Shown: piece by piece, positions 1-12,100 of the stretch | Numbering within the stretch: position 1 is the stretch's first letter | Layout of the letters: each line of letters begins with the position of its first letter | Source: Erigeron canadensis | Lineage: Eukaryota > Streptophyta > Magnoliopsida > Asterales > Asteraceae | Assembly: GCF_010389155.1 (NCBI RefSeq) | Contig: NC_057761.1 | Coordinates: 12,030,501 to 12,094,500, forward strand | DNA length: 64,000 nt | Direction: 5' to 3' | Translations under genes and position numbers: made by a program | Notes under the pieces: model-generated | What the model saw: only the letters and a program-made list of their open reading frames with translations | Databases searched by the model: none | Told to the model about the DNA's origin: nothing

Positions 1-499
1 TTGGTTCATCTGATGACAATATGTGCAAGGAAGTAGTCCTTCCCTTTCCATTTAATAAACAACGTGCTGTCTATAGAACCTCTGGTAAAACCACTTTCCT
101 TCAAATGAGTTGACAATTTTTCATACCACGATCGAGGAGCCTGATGTAAACCATATAAAGCCTTATCGAGACGATATACTCTATTAGGAAAGTCTGGATC
201 CTCAAACCCGGCAGGTTGTTCTACATACACTTCTTCTTTAATTTCTCCATACAAAAAGGCACTCTTTACATCAAGCTGATACACCTTAATACCTTTATAA
301 CTATCATATGCCAGAAATAATCGAATAGCTTCAAGTCTAGCTACAGGTGCAAATGTCTCATCGTAATCAAAGCCTTCTTGTTGCTCAAATCCTCTAACCA
401 CCAATCGAGCCTTATTGCGAGTGACTACACCTCTGTCATCTCTTTTACAAAGAAAAACCCAACGCGTTGTTAAAGGAGATTCACCCGGAGGTAAGTCAA
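1..499 (-). pseudogene. pol: Copia-A reverse transcriptase, broken
   Basis: The frame contains copia RT signatures: an [17 protein letters not shown] block, VKSAFLYGE, and a KALYGLHQAPRSWYEKL block. The reading then runs into a stop near position 10. The expected YVDD catalytic block is absent: the sequence jumps from the residues before it to residues that normally follow it, which indicates a small deletion. The join to the integrase frame near 500 also needs a one-base shift. The domain would synthesise element cDNA; this copy cannot. Confidence 0.88.
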
Positions 500-2089
500 C
501 TAACGTCCATACTTCAAGCTTCGAAACTGAGCCAATTCTTCTTGCATCGCCTCAACCCATGACGGTTCCTTAAGAGCCATTCCAACATTTTTAGGCTTAA
601 CCTGAGAGATAAAGCAATAATACAAGTACCAAGTAATTGCCCCAGTATCCTTAACTTCAGCAAACATACACGACAGTTGCTTAGATTGATTCCTCGTGCG
701 AATAGATGCAGAAGCATCACCAATGATTTGCTCGAATGGATGATCCTTGTTGACCCTAGTTTCAGGAACCTTATCGACTGAAAGATCATCTCCCAAGTTT
801 GTCTGCACATTTGTACCAAGATCTACTTTGCCAGTCTTCTGATTGTACACACGCCTAATCGGTGTACTTGGTACATAACCTAGAAAGAAACCCTCCTCAG
901 ATTTAGGTTCAAATTTCCCTTGAGGAAGAGTTTTAAGAAAAGTGCAAGGAACACCGAAAGGCTCAACATTCTGCAAATTGGGCTTTTTGTTGTGCAAAAG
1001 TTCATAACTAGTTTTCTTAAACCGTGTAACTGTCAAAACCCGATTCAGAATGTGACAAGCTGTATTCACTACCTCTCCCCAGAAAGTAATAGGAAGCCCT
1101 GAATCAGCAAGCATCGTCCTGGCTGTCTCAATCAATGTCATGTTCTTCCTTTCAGCCACGCCATTCTGTTGTGGCTCATATGGTGCACTGTACTGATGTT
1201 GAATTCCTTTGGTCAAGCAAAATACAGTAATAGTATTATTCTTGAACTCAGTACCATTGTCACTCCTGATTCTCTTAACTTTGACTCCATGGACATTTTC
1301 AACTTGTTTAATAAAATCCATAAATCGTTCTGCGGTCTCATCCTTGGTCTTCAGAAAGAATACCCATGAGTACCTCGAGTAATCATCAATGATCACCAAA
1401 CAGTAAGACATCCCTCCAATGCTTCTTATGTTCACAGGACCAAAGAGATCCATATGAAGTAATTCGAATGGTTTGGATATAGTGTTGAGTACTTTTGATT
1501 TATGCGGATTCTTATGTTGCTTTCCTTTCAAACACGGTACACACTAATCTTCCATCCCAAACTTCTTAACTGGCACACCGTCAACTAACCCAAGACTAAT
1601 AAGTTCATTCATCTTCCGAAAGTTGATATGTCCCATTCTACGATGCCATAGGAGAGATTCAGACTCATTTGCCTTGCTCAACAAACAAAGGGGCTCCTTT
1701 GGATTATCAACATATAAAAGTAAGCCATAGATGTCTCTCTTCCTAGGAGCTTTGAGCATTATCCATTCTTCTGAAATAACGAAACCCGGCTTCAAGATGT
1801 ATGCCTCCTTTTCTGTGAAATGAACATTGTTGCCCTTATCACAGATCTGTGAGACACTCATTAGATTGTGAGTAAGTTGTTCCACATAGTTAACTCTTTC
1901 TAGAGTAAGTTGTCCATTGACGACATCTCCTTGACCGGTGATGTTGCCGCCCTTGGATGCAGCAAAAATAACATACGATCCATTTATACCAGTATAATTG
2001 GACAAGAGCTTCTTGTCCCCTGTCATGTGCCTGGAGCATCCACTGTCAAGGTACCACAAATGAATTGGTTTCCTAGGAACTCCCTGCAC
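500..2089 (-). pseudogene. pol: Copia-A protease and integrase
   Basis: The aspartic protease motif DSGCSRHMTG lies near the start (about 2040). It is followed by the gag-pre-integrase HHCC zinc-binding block (H-x-H in WHRRMGHINF, then CVPC) and the integrase core, with Asp in HMDLFGPVN, Asp in RSDNGTEFKN and Glu in the NGVAERKNMTL block. A single in-frame TAG near 1544 lies between the HHCC histidines and cysteines, and both sides are otherwise in the same frame. The frame ends at 500 by a one-base shift before RT. Cleavage and integration residues are intact, so decay looks modest here. Confidence 0.92.
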
Positions 2090-2109
2090 ATAAAATGAGA
2101 AAAGTTAGT

Positions 2110-3620
2110 TTTTATTGGGGACCCAAACCTTCACAGGTTTGGGTCGTCCCTTCTCATCCTTGAGAATCAGTTCAGTCCAATATCCATTGCTAGAAGCCGT
2201 GGGTGGGACTTAATTCTCTACTTGTCTTCTCACTGGAGAAGACTTCTGACCTCTCGTCGGAGAAGTTCTTGGGGAATGAGGGCCAAAAGAAGGTCTAACA
2301 CTTGAGTGACTTCTGTCATAAAATGAATTATGACTTGGAGGTGTTTGTGACCGACTCGAACTCCCACTAGGGGTTGTGAATCTTGGTTCCTTAGGGGATG
2401 AACCTTTTGGTGGAGATTCACGTCGGTGAGGTATAGTAAACGGTTTTGTAGAAGATTGAACTTTAGTCTCATGAACCTGTTTATCATTACCCAACCCCCT
2501 TTTTCCTTCCGAGGTGGAAACCTTTGAAGGAGAACCCGATCTCTGAGGTCGATTTGGACATACACTGTAAACATGACCTTTTTCATGACAAGCAAAGCAA
2601 GAGAGGACCTTAACCTTTTCTTTGTATCTACCTTATTATTGGTACTTACAGATTCACTAGTGTCCACTGACTTACTTCTTTTTCTAGAATCCTCATGGTC
2701 TCGTTTGGTCGGTGATATCCTAGACTTACTTGGGGACTTCTTACGCGCAGGCATTAGTATATGCTTCAAAACCTTAGTTGCTTCTACATTAACAACTAAT
2801 TCATCTTCACATTTGCTATTCCTAGACTGCTTAGGTAAAGAAGTTTGACGCAACTGACTTAATTTCTTCATATCCTTAATATCAACATCCCAGACTTTAT
2901 CAATCCTCTTAGGGTCAATAGATGCTAATGGAAATTCTAACTCAGTATAAACCCTACTACTCTTTAGAAGTGTAAAGTGAGTAATACTGTCTTTCTGACC
3001 GTAAGAAGTGGACGGATCTAGGACAACACCTTTCAATTTCTCTTCCTTGGTAGGTTGAGAAGAAACTCCTTTAGACTCTGTTGTTTCCTCAGTCAAATTT
3101 GGCTTAGGAGTTGAGTCTTTCGATTTACCATCATCAACACTAGGTTGAAGTAGGACTTCAGGAATATTGGGTTCTATTATAAGAAACCTTAGCAGTGTCA
3201 GAACTCTTAGATGGAGAATCCTCAAACTTTTTCATATGCATTAAAAGCTCAGCATGTCTAGCAAAATCAACCTTAGCATTTAATTCCACTATTTCTATCC
3301 TAGCATCAACAAGTTCTTTCTCAATTGTAGCACACTTTTTAGCTAACAATGCATAAGCTTCACCACCTACTCTTTCTACAGCCACAGCATGTTTAACTTT
3401 GTCTTTCATAGCACTAATGTCAGACTCTAAAGATCTAATCCTACTTTAAGAATTTTTCTCTATCAGTGACAATTAGATCCTTTTTAATCAACTTATCTCT
3501 TTCCTCATGAGCAGCATTGACAATAGATTCTAATTGCTTAATTTGTTCATTCTTTTGTTCAATTTCATCAAACATTCGGTTAACAATTTTGCAAACATGA
3601 ACAATAGTATGTAGAGAGTA
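2110..3620 (-). pseudogene. Copia-A gag-pol spacer with second zinc knuckle and coiled coil
   Basis: Between gag and protease lie about 1.5 kb of broken coding sequence. From the gag side it holds a Glu/Lys/Leu-rich heptad-like segment (3158-3600), a Ser/Pro/Lys-rich segment, a CX2CX4HX4C zinc knuckle at 2558-2599 (CFACHEKGHVYSVC), and a Ser/Pro/Arg-rich linker ending near 2120. At least two frame changes occur. Copia-C has the same order of parts (38659-40092), so the arrangement is a family trait. Role unknown; RNA binding by the knuckle is an inference from the motif. Confidence 0.75.
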
Positions 3621-3626
3621 AGATAC

Positions 3627-5415
3627 CTATTGATCTGCTTCTTTGCAGTCTGCCATGTAAGCAACAAAGTCATCCACACTCATGCATGCTGGAATTTCAT
3701 ACTCCTTCATCTGCTCTTCAATTGTCTTTTCAACCTTTTCTGTAGCAGAATCATCTTTGATCTCAGCAGCTTTCACCTCTCCAGAATCTTTCATCTCATC
3801 AACCTCAACCTCTTCATCAGACTCAAAATCAGTATCATATACCTCAGCAGAAGATTCCATGTTCGAGCTTTGAACATTTTCATACAAATGCTCATCATTG
3901 TGGTAAACTGTGGTGTCCAAGAAATCATCAACTATCTGAGCCATATCATCAACTATTTCAGCCAAATAAGCATTATTGGTCTCATCCTGTGGAAGATTCC
4001 AAACATAAGAACCATCAGGTTGAGCAGCTACGATAGCCTTGTCATTGCCATTTCCAGTAGTATCATCAGTCAACAAGAGAGCTCTACTTGCATTCTGATT
4101 AAATGGATGATTACCACCTCTATCTTGACGTGTATGGGTAATATTGACATCTTTCTTTGGTCGTTGACATTCTTTGGCAAAATGTCCAAAGCCATCGCAG
4201 TTATAACACTTAACCTTTGACTTGTCGAAGCCCTGAGTACCCCCAATAAGCTTTCTACCTGTTCTTTGCATAAACCTTTGCACTCTCCTGGTGATCATCG
4301 CGAAATTCCATTTCAGATCCATTTCTTCAACATCATCTGGATCTATTTGGTCATAATCTTCATCAATGAGTGCTGGATCTGTGATCCTTCCTGCAACAAA
4401 AGCTTCATGTGCAACACACATTGCGGCAAATACATTCATCCTTCCCTCAGCTGATTTCATATCCATGGGCATAGACTTGTAACCAGCAGAAGTAGTTGAA
4501 ATGTTACCAAACTTCATATTTCCAGGCTTTGCACTTTCATTAGCCTTTCTAGCCTTGTAACCAGCATCAAAAGCCATGAAACCAGCAGAATCATCTCCAT
4601 CCATAACACAATCAGAACTCTCTTTCGTGCCAGAAGTACCAACCCCAGAAAAGAATGCATTAACGTCAGCTGTTGGATTTTTCATAGTGGCATGATAAAG
4701 AGATGGATCTTGTGTGAAGTTGTCTTGGAGATCCTTTGCCTTATCCTTCATTTCTCTGTTCCTTATAGTGGATATAACACCATCTATACGAAGAGTTGCA
4801 TAATCTGCTCTTTCTTGCAATCCACGACGAAACTCTTTATAAGCTTTCGGCAAACCATCCAAGAATTTATCCACTATCTCAGTAGGAGTGTACTTAAGAT
4901 CGAAATAAGCTAACTCAGCAAGAAGATGTTGAAATCTCAATATAAGATCCTCAACTTGTTCGTTCTTGGTAGCATTAAAGCAATTAAATTGTTTCTTAAG
5001 CATCTTAATTCTATTTTGCTTCAACAATGGATCACCTTCACAGTGAGCTTCAGTAGCATCGAACAATTGTTTTGAAGTCTTGTACTCCTGTTTAGGAAAC
5101 AGGTGCACTAATTCTTGAGGAATGCACATCCGAAGAGTAGAAAGATCCTTAACTTCAATAGCATAACTCTCCTACCTTGTAATTAGTTGTAACACCGTTT
5201 ACAGTAAGAGTTGGCCATTCATATCCTTCGGTGATCATTATCCACATGTTCAAATCTTCTCGTTGAATATAATCTTCAAATCGGCCTCTCCACGCCCAGA
5301 AGTCAGCCAATGAAACTAACTTCGGTGGAGAATTAGTACGTCCAACGAGATGATCATGATAGACAAGAGAATTCAGGTATTGTGCAACAGCAGTGTTAGT
5401 TGAAGAGGAAGCCAT
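3627..5415 (-). pseudogene. gag: Copia-A gag (capsid/nucleocapsid)
   Basis: The start is the ATG at 5413-5415 (MASSSTNTAV), right after the leader repeats. The first 86 residues carry a capsid-type block (FWAWRGRFEDYI). A frameshift near 5150 moves reading into the 3627-5129 frame of about 500 residues. That frame holds the retrotransposon gag region with LVHLFPKQEY and the FLDGLPKAYKEF block, and a CX2CX4HX4C knuckle (CYNCDGFGHFAKEC, about 4163-4204). Its C-terminus is acidic (Asp/Glu-rich) and ends at 3627. Apart from the frameshift the gene is open. Confidence 0.88.
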
Positions 5416-5419
5416 TGTT

Positions 5420-5745
5420 TAACGAAAATGGATGTGAGAAACGAAAATAGTTTTAAATTCGTAAGAGGAGTTGAAACGAAGATAGTTGCTAAATTCGTTA
5501 GTTGAAACTTAACGAAAATAGATTTAAATTCGTTTGAAGGAATGGAACGAAGATAGGTCTAACTTCGTTTGAAGGAATTGAACGAAGATAAGGCTAAATT
5601 CGTGAGGTGAAGGTGAACGAAGATAACTTTAAATTCGTTAGAAGGAACTGAACGAAAATAAAGCTAAATTCGTTTGAAGAGATTGTAAACGAAGATGAGG
5701 TTAAGTTCGTTTGCTAAATTCGTTTGAGAAAACGAACTTAGCGAC
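5420..5745 (-). repeat. Leader tandem repeats, about 35 bp, hairpin-forming (Copia-A)
   Basis: About eight or nine degenerate units of about 35 bp sit between the primer site and the gag ATG. Each begins AACGAARATA and has a matching TTCGTT about 12-14 bases on, so each unit can fold as a small hairpin on either strand. The best arms are AACGAAG / CTTCGTT near 5546-5569. The LTR of the same element carries three further AACGAAG...CTTCGTT pairs around 6135-6220. Confidence 0.85.
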
Positions 5746-5819
5746 TGTTAGGGTGTCAGGAGGTTTTTGAGAGAAAATAATCAAACAAACGATCTCGAAC
5801 CTTCGATAAGATATCGATT

Positions 5820-5832
5820 GGCTCTGATACCA
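5820..5832 (-). other. Primer-binding site, initiator tRNA-Met type (Copia-A)
   Basis: Minus-strand TGGTATCAGAGCC, the standard plant copia primer site, lies two bases inside the LTR end at 5835. It fixes both the orientation of the element and the inner LTR boundary. Confidence 0.92.
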
Positions 5833-5834
5833 CT

Positions 5835-6481
5835 TGTTAGTCCCTCGATAGCTACAGATCGCTCTCGAGATCGTCTATTGTTATGTCGTGAGTGCGGAAT
5901 CCTCACGAGATAACTAGTTTGATTAGTTATCGTGTATATCGCTAATTATCAAGTAAATAAAATAATCAGCCGTATAATGCTATATTCGTTTCTATCGGCT
6001 ATAGAACAAACTTAGTCGCCTGGTGTATGTGTATGTCGAATGTGATGCCTCAATTTAGGGTATTCATTCATATATATATGTTTCAGATCGAAACTGGGCT
6101 TGCTAGGCTTTGTTCTTACGAACTTAGCAGCCCAGCCCATGTAACGAAGTTAATCTTCGTTTGTACCAAACGAAGTTTATCTTCGTTTGCCTCTAACGAA
6201 GATATTCCTTGTCTTCGTTAGATGTAAGACTTGGTTATATTCCTTAATGTTTCATCAACAAGGAATCCTAACACATATTATGTTTGTATTTGTATAACAC
6301 ACAACAAACATCATACATAATATATATATAACACCAAAACATGTAATCGATCATTACCAAAACATAAAGTCCATAATCTATCAATTACATATATATAGAT
6401 ACGACATAAAGTAACATAATGTCTTAATCTAAAAGACAAATCAAATCTAAGTTGCTGTTGTCACATCAACGTGCATCAACA
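5835..6481 (-). repeat. Copia-A 5' LTR, 647 bp
   Basis: The inner end is TGTTAG (plus strand) and the outer end is CATCAACA, giving TGTT...AACA termini. The outer boundary is supported by alignment to the Copia-C LTR: both share a GAGTGCGGAATCCTC block and a similar outer end with a TCAAATCTAWGTTG block. The LTR holds hairpins built on AACGAAG/CTTCGTT (6135-6220), the same motif as the leader repeats. No partner LTR is visible. Confidence 0.82.
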
Positions 6482-7352
6482 GTTCTTCAGTTTTTGGGTA
6501 AATGCAAGTTTTGGAAACCAAACTCTCAGAAGCACTATTATGGCCCAACAACTTTGTTAACCGTGAGTTTTTATTCTTTTATTTTTCTTAACAAGCGTAT
6601 TACATAATTTATGTTATTATTATTATTTTTTTAACTTTACGTTTACTTTTTTGTAGCTTCTATACTTGGACAGGACAGACTTCAGTCAATTGACAGTACC
6701 GAGAGTCTGTCCAATCTTTAAAAACTGGAGACGGTTTATGTTTGCAAGGGAGACCAGGGAAATTCAGCTAGGAGGTTTTGGAAAAACGGGACTAAGACGA
6801 TCTTATGATGTAAGACTATGTTTATTTTTTATCTTGTTCCGTTTTGGTAGCCTAAATGAATTAAAAAACTATAATAGGAAGGTTGAATTGCATTATATAT
6901 TTATTTTAAATTTTATAGTATGCTGAAAATGATAGACATTGAGGGATCATGGCGATTTCTATTTCATTTCAAAGTTACGGGAGAGTATTGCAATAAGACC
7001 AAAGTTTTTAAAATATCACAACACAATGTGTTGTACTTTAGAAAAGACTTTGTATCTGGTGATTTTAGTAGATATTCGAAACCCAGACACAATGTGTTTT
7101 AGAAATTTCTTCCCAACCCAAAGTTAGTATTATTAATGGTTAGTAACATCTTTTGTGTATTCAATCATAAATGGTAGACATATGTATTGATTATATTTTT
7201 ATTAGTATTTTGCAAGCCTTGATGTACTAAAGATGTCCATATTTTTGCAGCCTTTGGATGATATTCAATATAAAATGATTGAGATGTCAAATTTAAAGAA
7301 GAGTTTGTTCGATGCGTTTGAGAAACAAAAACAAGCAGATCTAGAGAGCACC

Positions 7353-7369
7353 AACTTACAGTTTTATTA
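7353..7369. repeat. LINE target-site duplication, left copy
   Basis: AACTTACAGTTTTATTA, repeated exactly at 12906-12922. The gene A frame runs into it from the left and continues in the same frame out of the right copy, so it marks the insertion point. Confidence 0.9.
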
Positions 7370-7674
7370 ATAATGAAAATTAAGGGAAACCCTAACCTAT
7401 CTTTCTAGAATGGCGATTTTTCCTGCCTTTTCATTTAATTTCTAATCCGACTCATACTTCTTAATTTAATCTGCTTGTATTACGTCAGTCATCATGATTG
7501 AATGTTTATACGAGTTAGGTTAATTGGTTGCTGTGAGTTTGATTCTTGTTTCCTATTTTTTTCGCATTCTAGGGTTAGGGTTTTCTATCAGTTTTTCTTT
7601 TTTTTCTTCTTGTTGGTACATCGGTGGAGTGATTCTGTGTTTTTTTTCTTTGTCGTTTATCGTTTGTGTTAGTA

Positions 7675-9138
7675 ATGGAGAGATCGAATAATCAAAAGAA
7701 AATTCCAACAGTGTCTGGTCTTGCTAGTAAAATTAAGAACATTGATGGCCAAAAAGCTGTTCGTGGCATCTTAAATAACCCTAGCAAAAAAGCTGGGGAT
7801 GGCAATATTGGGGGCAGGGCTCAATCCACTCCTAAAAATTGTAGTCCGATTTCTCAATCTGGGTTACCTGAAGCGTCTAATGCTGAGATAATTATGGGAA
7901 CAAAGGGGGATGAAACAAACCCTAGCAGTCAGGAGGAAACGAATCAGATAGTGTCTGAAACTAAAGAAAAACAACTTGAATCTGAAGAAGAAGATCAGCC
8001 TCTAGCTAAGGGTGAATCTTATGCTCATAAATTGCAATCAGGTAACAAACAGAAGTCTGTTAATTTTCGTCCTTTGGAGGCACTGGAAAAACGTGATGGT
8101 GTTGATATTGTATTACCCAGAGAAGCTGTGCGTATAGTTCAGAATCGGTACGCAAATACCTTGTATGGATACTTCCTGGGAAAGAGAATTGCTTATCCAG
8201 TGGTTGAGTACTTAGTGAAAACAAATTGGGCAAAATTTGGTTTACAAAAGATCATGATGAATGCAAATGGTTTTTTCTTTTTTAAGTTTGCGGATAAGAT
8301 GGGTATGCAAAAGGTGTTGGATGAGGGACCTTGGATGATCAGAAATACTCCTATTTTTTTAAAAGTATGGAGTCCTTCAACAACTCTTAAAAGGGAAGAT
8401 ATTCATCACACGGTGATATGGGTGAAAATTCATAATGTGCCATTAGCTGCTTATTCCGAGGATGGCCTAAGTTTACTGGCCACTACGATTGGGACACCCA
8501 TGAAACTGGATTCGTATACTACTGCCATGTGCATGGATGCCTTGGGTCGGAGTAGTTATGCGAGGGCACTCATTAATGTTTCATCGGAGAATGATTTTAA
8601 AAAAGAACTAGTTATGGCTATTCCGGAAATTGATGGAGAGGGTTACATAAATGAAACTATGAAGATCGAATATGAATGGAAGCCTCCCTGTTGCTCGACA
8701 TGTAAAGTGTTTGGACATGAGGAGGTACATTGCCCAAAAGCTGTTAGGGCTGTTCAGAAGAGTAAAGATGTTATCGATGCTGATGGGTTTCAGGTGGTAA
8801 ACAGGAAAGATAAAGCTAGTCGTAAGCAAGGATTTCCTATGAACAAGCTAAAGCAGAAACTCGAGTACAGACCTGTTAACAAGAAACAGGAGGAATCTTC
8901 GATCAAAACTACAAACAAATACTCAGTTCTGGAGGATGGGGGACAGAAACCAATAGCACCACTTATCACTGAAACTATGAATCAGGCTGAAAGTTTAGAT
9001 CAAAACCCGACTAAGAATGATGGTGATGAATCAGAGGATGAAGTGGAGGAGGTTTACAATGAAATGGATGAATTCATGAAATCTAAAGTAACGTTTGAGG
9101 GGGCAAGCACTCCCGGTGAAATGGGTTTTAATGGATAG
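7675..9138 (+). CDS. LINE ORF1: DUF4283/zinc-knuckle nucleic-acid-binding protein
   Basis: An intact frame of 487 codons starts at the ATG at 7675 (MERSNNQKK). The first 110 residues are polar and disordered-looking. The middle matches the plant LINE ORF1 domain (DUF4283-type, with a VLDEGPWMIRNTPIFLKVW block), followed by a CX2CX4HX4C knuckle (CSTCKVFGHEEVHC, about residue 340) and an acidic C-terminus. In L1-type elements this protein coats the RNA; that is family knowledge. Its stop codon overlaps the ORF2 start in ATGGATAG at 9131-9138. Confidence 0.9.
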   Translation: MERSNNQKKIPTVSGLASKIKNIDGQKAVRGILNNPSKKAGDGNIGGRAQSTPKNCSPISQSGLPEASNAEIIMGTKGDETNPSSQEETNQIVSETKEKQLESEEEDQPLAKGESYAHKLQSGNKQKSVNFRPLEALEKRDGVDIVLPREAVRIVQNRYANTLYGYFLGKRIAYPVVEYLVKTNWAKFGLQKIMMNANGFFFFKFADKMGMQKVLDEGPWMIRNTPIFLKVWSPSTTLKREDIHHTVIWVKIHNVPLAAYSEDGLSLLATTIGTPMKLDSYTTAMCMDALGRSSYARALINVSSENDFKKELVMAIPEIDGEGYINETMKIEYEWKPPCCSTCKVFGHEEVHCPKAVRAVQKSKDVIDADGFQVVNRKDKASRKQGFPMNKLKQKLEYRPVNKKQEESSIKTTNKYSVLEDGGQKPIAPLITETMNQAESLDQNPTKNDGDESEDEVEEVYNEMDEFMKSKVTFEGASTPGEMGFNG

Positions 9139-12100
9139 TATTGCCGCTTGGAACATACGGGGTTTGAACCGACCCCTTAAACAGAAGGAGGTTCATCAAG
9201 TGTTGAGGGATAATAATTTAAGTTTATGTGTTATTCTTGAGTCTCATGTTGATGTTTCTCGTTTGTATGATGTGTGTAAACGTGTTTTCAAGATGTGGGA
9301 TTGGACATCGAATTCAACCCAATGTGTTAAAGGTACAAGGATCATAGTTGGTTGAAACCCTGATATAGTTGATGCTGTGCTCTTATCCCGAACTGATCAA
9401 GTGATACATGTTCGGGTGGTGTATAAGCTTGATAGGAAGGCTTTCTTTTGTACGTTTATTTATGCTAATAATAATTATGTGAAAAGAAGGAAATTATGGG
9501 AAAACCTTGGGCTTCATAAACAGTTTGTAAATGATAAACCTTGGGTGTTGATGGGGGATTTTAACTGTTCATTAAACTTGGAAGATAATTCTGCTAGTTC
9601 ATCGAAAATTGATATAGGTATGCGAGAGCTAAAGGAGTGTGTGCAACAAATTAAGGTTATGGATTTAAATGCTTCGGGAGTTCATTTTACCTGGACACAT
9701 AAACCTAAAACAGGAGTGGGATTGTTAAAAAAGACTGCTCATGCTACTTTCCAACCATATCGGATTTCTGATCACTCCCCGTGTATTCTGAAAATGCCAG
9801 ATGTTTCTAGATTCAAACCTAAACCATTTAAGCTGGGTAATTTTCTTGTACATAAGGATGATTTCTTTGTGATTGTAAAGGAAAATTGGGCAGTTCCAAT
9901 TAATGGTTGTAAAATGTATCGGGTTGTCAAAAAACTCAAGGGATTAAAACATCCTTTACGTAGCTTGTTATTCAAACAGGGGAATTTACACGAAAAGGTC
10001 ATTATGTTGAGAAAAGAATTTAATAGGGTGAAATTGGCTATTGATAATGATCCTGGTAATAAGGTATTACGAGCCGAGGAATGCAGTATCGTGAATACGT
10101 TTAAAGAGGCTAGCTTGGATGCAGAGTGGTTCCTGAAACAAAAATCAAAGATTGATTGGCTTGAAGTTGGTGATTCAAACACGTTTTTTTTCCATAAGTC
10201 AGTGAAAGCAAAACAGCATAGGAATTGGATTCTTTCCATAAAAGATAGTAGAGGAGTGCAGCATGAGGGTGGATCTGTTCCTACTGCACTTGTTGATCAC
10301 TACGAGCAGTTCTTGGGCAAAGAGGAAGTAAATCTGGTTCCATTGGTTAGTAATGTATTTTCAAAACGTTTGCAGAGGAGTACAGTTGATCATATGGTAA
10401 GACAGGTCACGGATGCAGAAGTTAAATCAGCTATTTTTTCTATTAATGATAATAAAGGTCCCGGACTTGATGGCTATACTTCTTTGTTCTTTAAAAAGAC
10501 GTGGGATATTACTGGGGATGAGGTTTGCAAGGCGGTGCAGGATTTTTTCAGAACTGATAAATTGCTCAAAGAACTCAACCATACTTTCCTTGCTCTTATT
10601 CCCAAAGTCGCTACGCCGGGTTCTGTTCTGGATTATCACCCCATTTCTTGCTGTAATGTGCTATATAAATGTATTAGTAAGATTATTTCTGATAGAATGA
10701 AGGCGGGTCTTGATGAGGTTGTAGGTGTTAATCAATCTTCTTTCATCCCGGGAAGACGGATATCGGATAATATATTGCTTACACAAGAACTCATGCGTAA
10801 TTACCATAGAAAGGTGGGTCCCCCGAGATGTGCGTTTAAGGTTGACATCCAAAAAGCGTATGATATGGTGGATTGGAGGTTCTTACGTGCGACTCTTGTT
10901 GGTTTTGGGTTCCATGATGTAATGATAAGTTGGATAATGACTTGTGTCACCAGTTCATCTTTCTCGATTAGCATCAATGGTAGTATTTATGGGTTTTTCA
11001 AAGGAAAGCGGGGTTTAAGACAAGGTGATCCCATGTCACCTTATTTGTTCACGTTAGTTATGGAGGTTCTCTCTCTGATTCTCCAAAAAGCAGCCATCGA
11101 AAACCCCAATTTCCGGTTCCACCAATGGTGTAAGAAATGACATATTTTTAACCTCTGTTTTGCAGATGATTTATTTCTCTTTGCTAGGGGTGATGTTGGT
11201 TCAGCTAAAGCTCTCATGGAAGGTCTGCAATTGTTCTCTAAAGCATCTGGTCTTGTCCCTAGCCTTGCTAAGAGCACGGTATTCTTTTGTAATGTGGCTG
11301 AACATACGAAGACAAGCATCCTGGAGATTCTTCCATTTGCTGAGGGGCCCCTTCCTGTTCGTTACTTGGGGGTTCCCCTCATATCGTCACGATTGTCCAA
11401 CCAGGACTGTCAAGTTCTTGTAGAAAAGATGGAAGCACGTATTACTGTCTCGTCTGTTCTTTCTTCAATGCATGTTTATTGGGCTTCGGTTTTCCTGTTA
11501 CCATCGAGAACAATTGCTGATTTGGAGAAAAAAATGCGTGGGTTCCTCTGGTCTCAAGGACTGATGGTTAGGGGCAAAGCCAAAGTAGCCTGGAAGGATG
11601 TTTGCCTACCTAAATATGAAGGTGGACTTGGATTACGACGTATTAAGGATGTAAATAATGCTTTGTTCACCACACATATTTGGAGTATTATTTGTAGAAG
11701 GAAATCGGCGTGGGTGGATTGGATATATGATTATAAGCTGAAGGACAAGAACTTCTGGAGTGTTCCAATTCGTGCAGGTGATTCTTGGAGCTGGAGGAAA
11801 ATACTAAAGCTTCGAAACATGGTTATACCGTATATTAAGTACAAGATTGGGAATGGCGAATCCACTTCAGCTTGGTATGACCCATGGTCAACAGTGGGTC
11901 TGTTAAGTAATCTAATCAGGCCTAGAGATATAGCTCGGGTTGGGTTTGATATGAAGACGCTGGTGAGTGATCTGATACAAATTGGGGAATGGAATATACC
12001 AACAGCGTGACGAGACTTGTATCCTGTATTAATAAATATAACTCCACCTGAACTAAAACAAGATGTGCAAGACTCGATTTGCTGGGTGGATAAATTAGGG

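Larger units (their letters stand above)
1..6481 (-). mobile_element. Copia-A: Ty1/copia LTR retrotransposon, 3' end outside window
   Basis: On the minus strand the order is 5' LTR (5835-6481), tRNA-Met-type primer site, repeat-rich leader, gag, a coiled-coil/zinc-knuckle spacer, protease, integrase and reverse transcriptase. Integrase before RT is diagnostic of Ty1/copia. The window edge cuts the element inside RT, so RNase H and the 3' LTR are not visible. Several frameshifts and stops show it is inactive. LTR and protein similarity to Copia-C (35970-42307) marks the two as related families. The LTR ends exactly where an open exon of gene A begins at 6482, so Copia-A appears to have inserted into that gene. 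Confidence 0.93.

Noticed and set aside
6657..7000. B3 domain in gene A
   Set aside because: Only a short LTVPRV-like stretch and a weak IDIEGSWRF match; noted in the entry as weak, not called as a domain.
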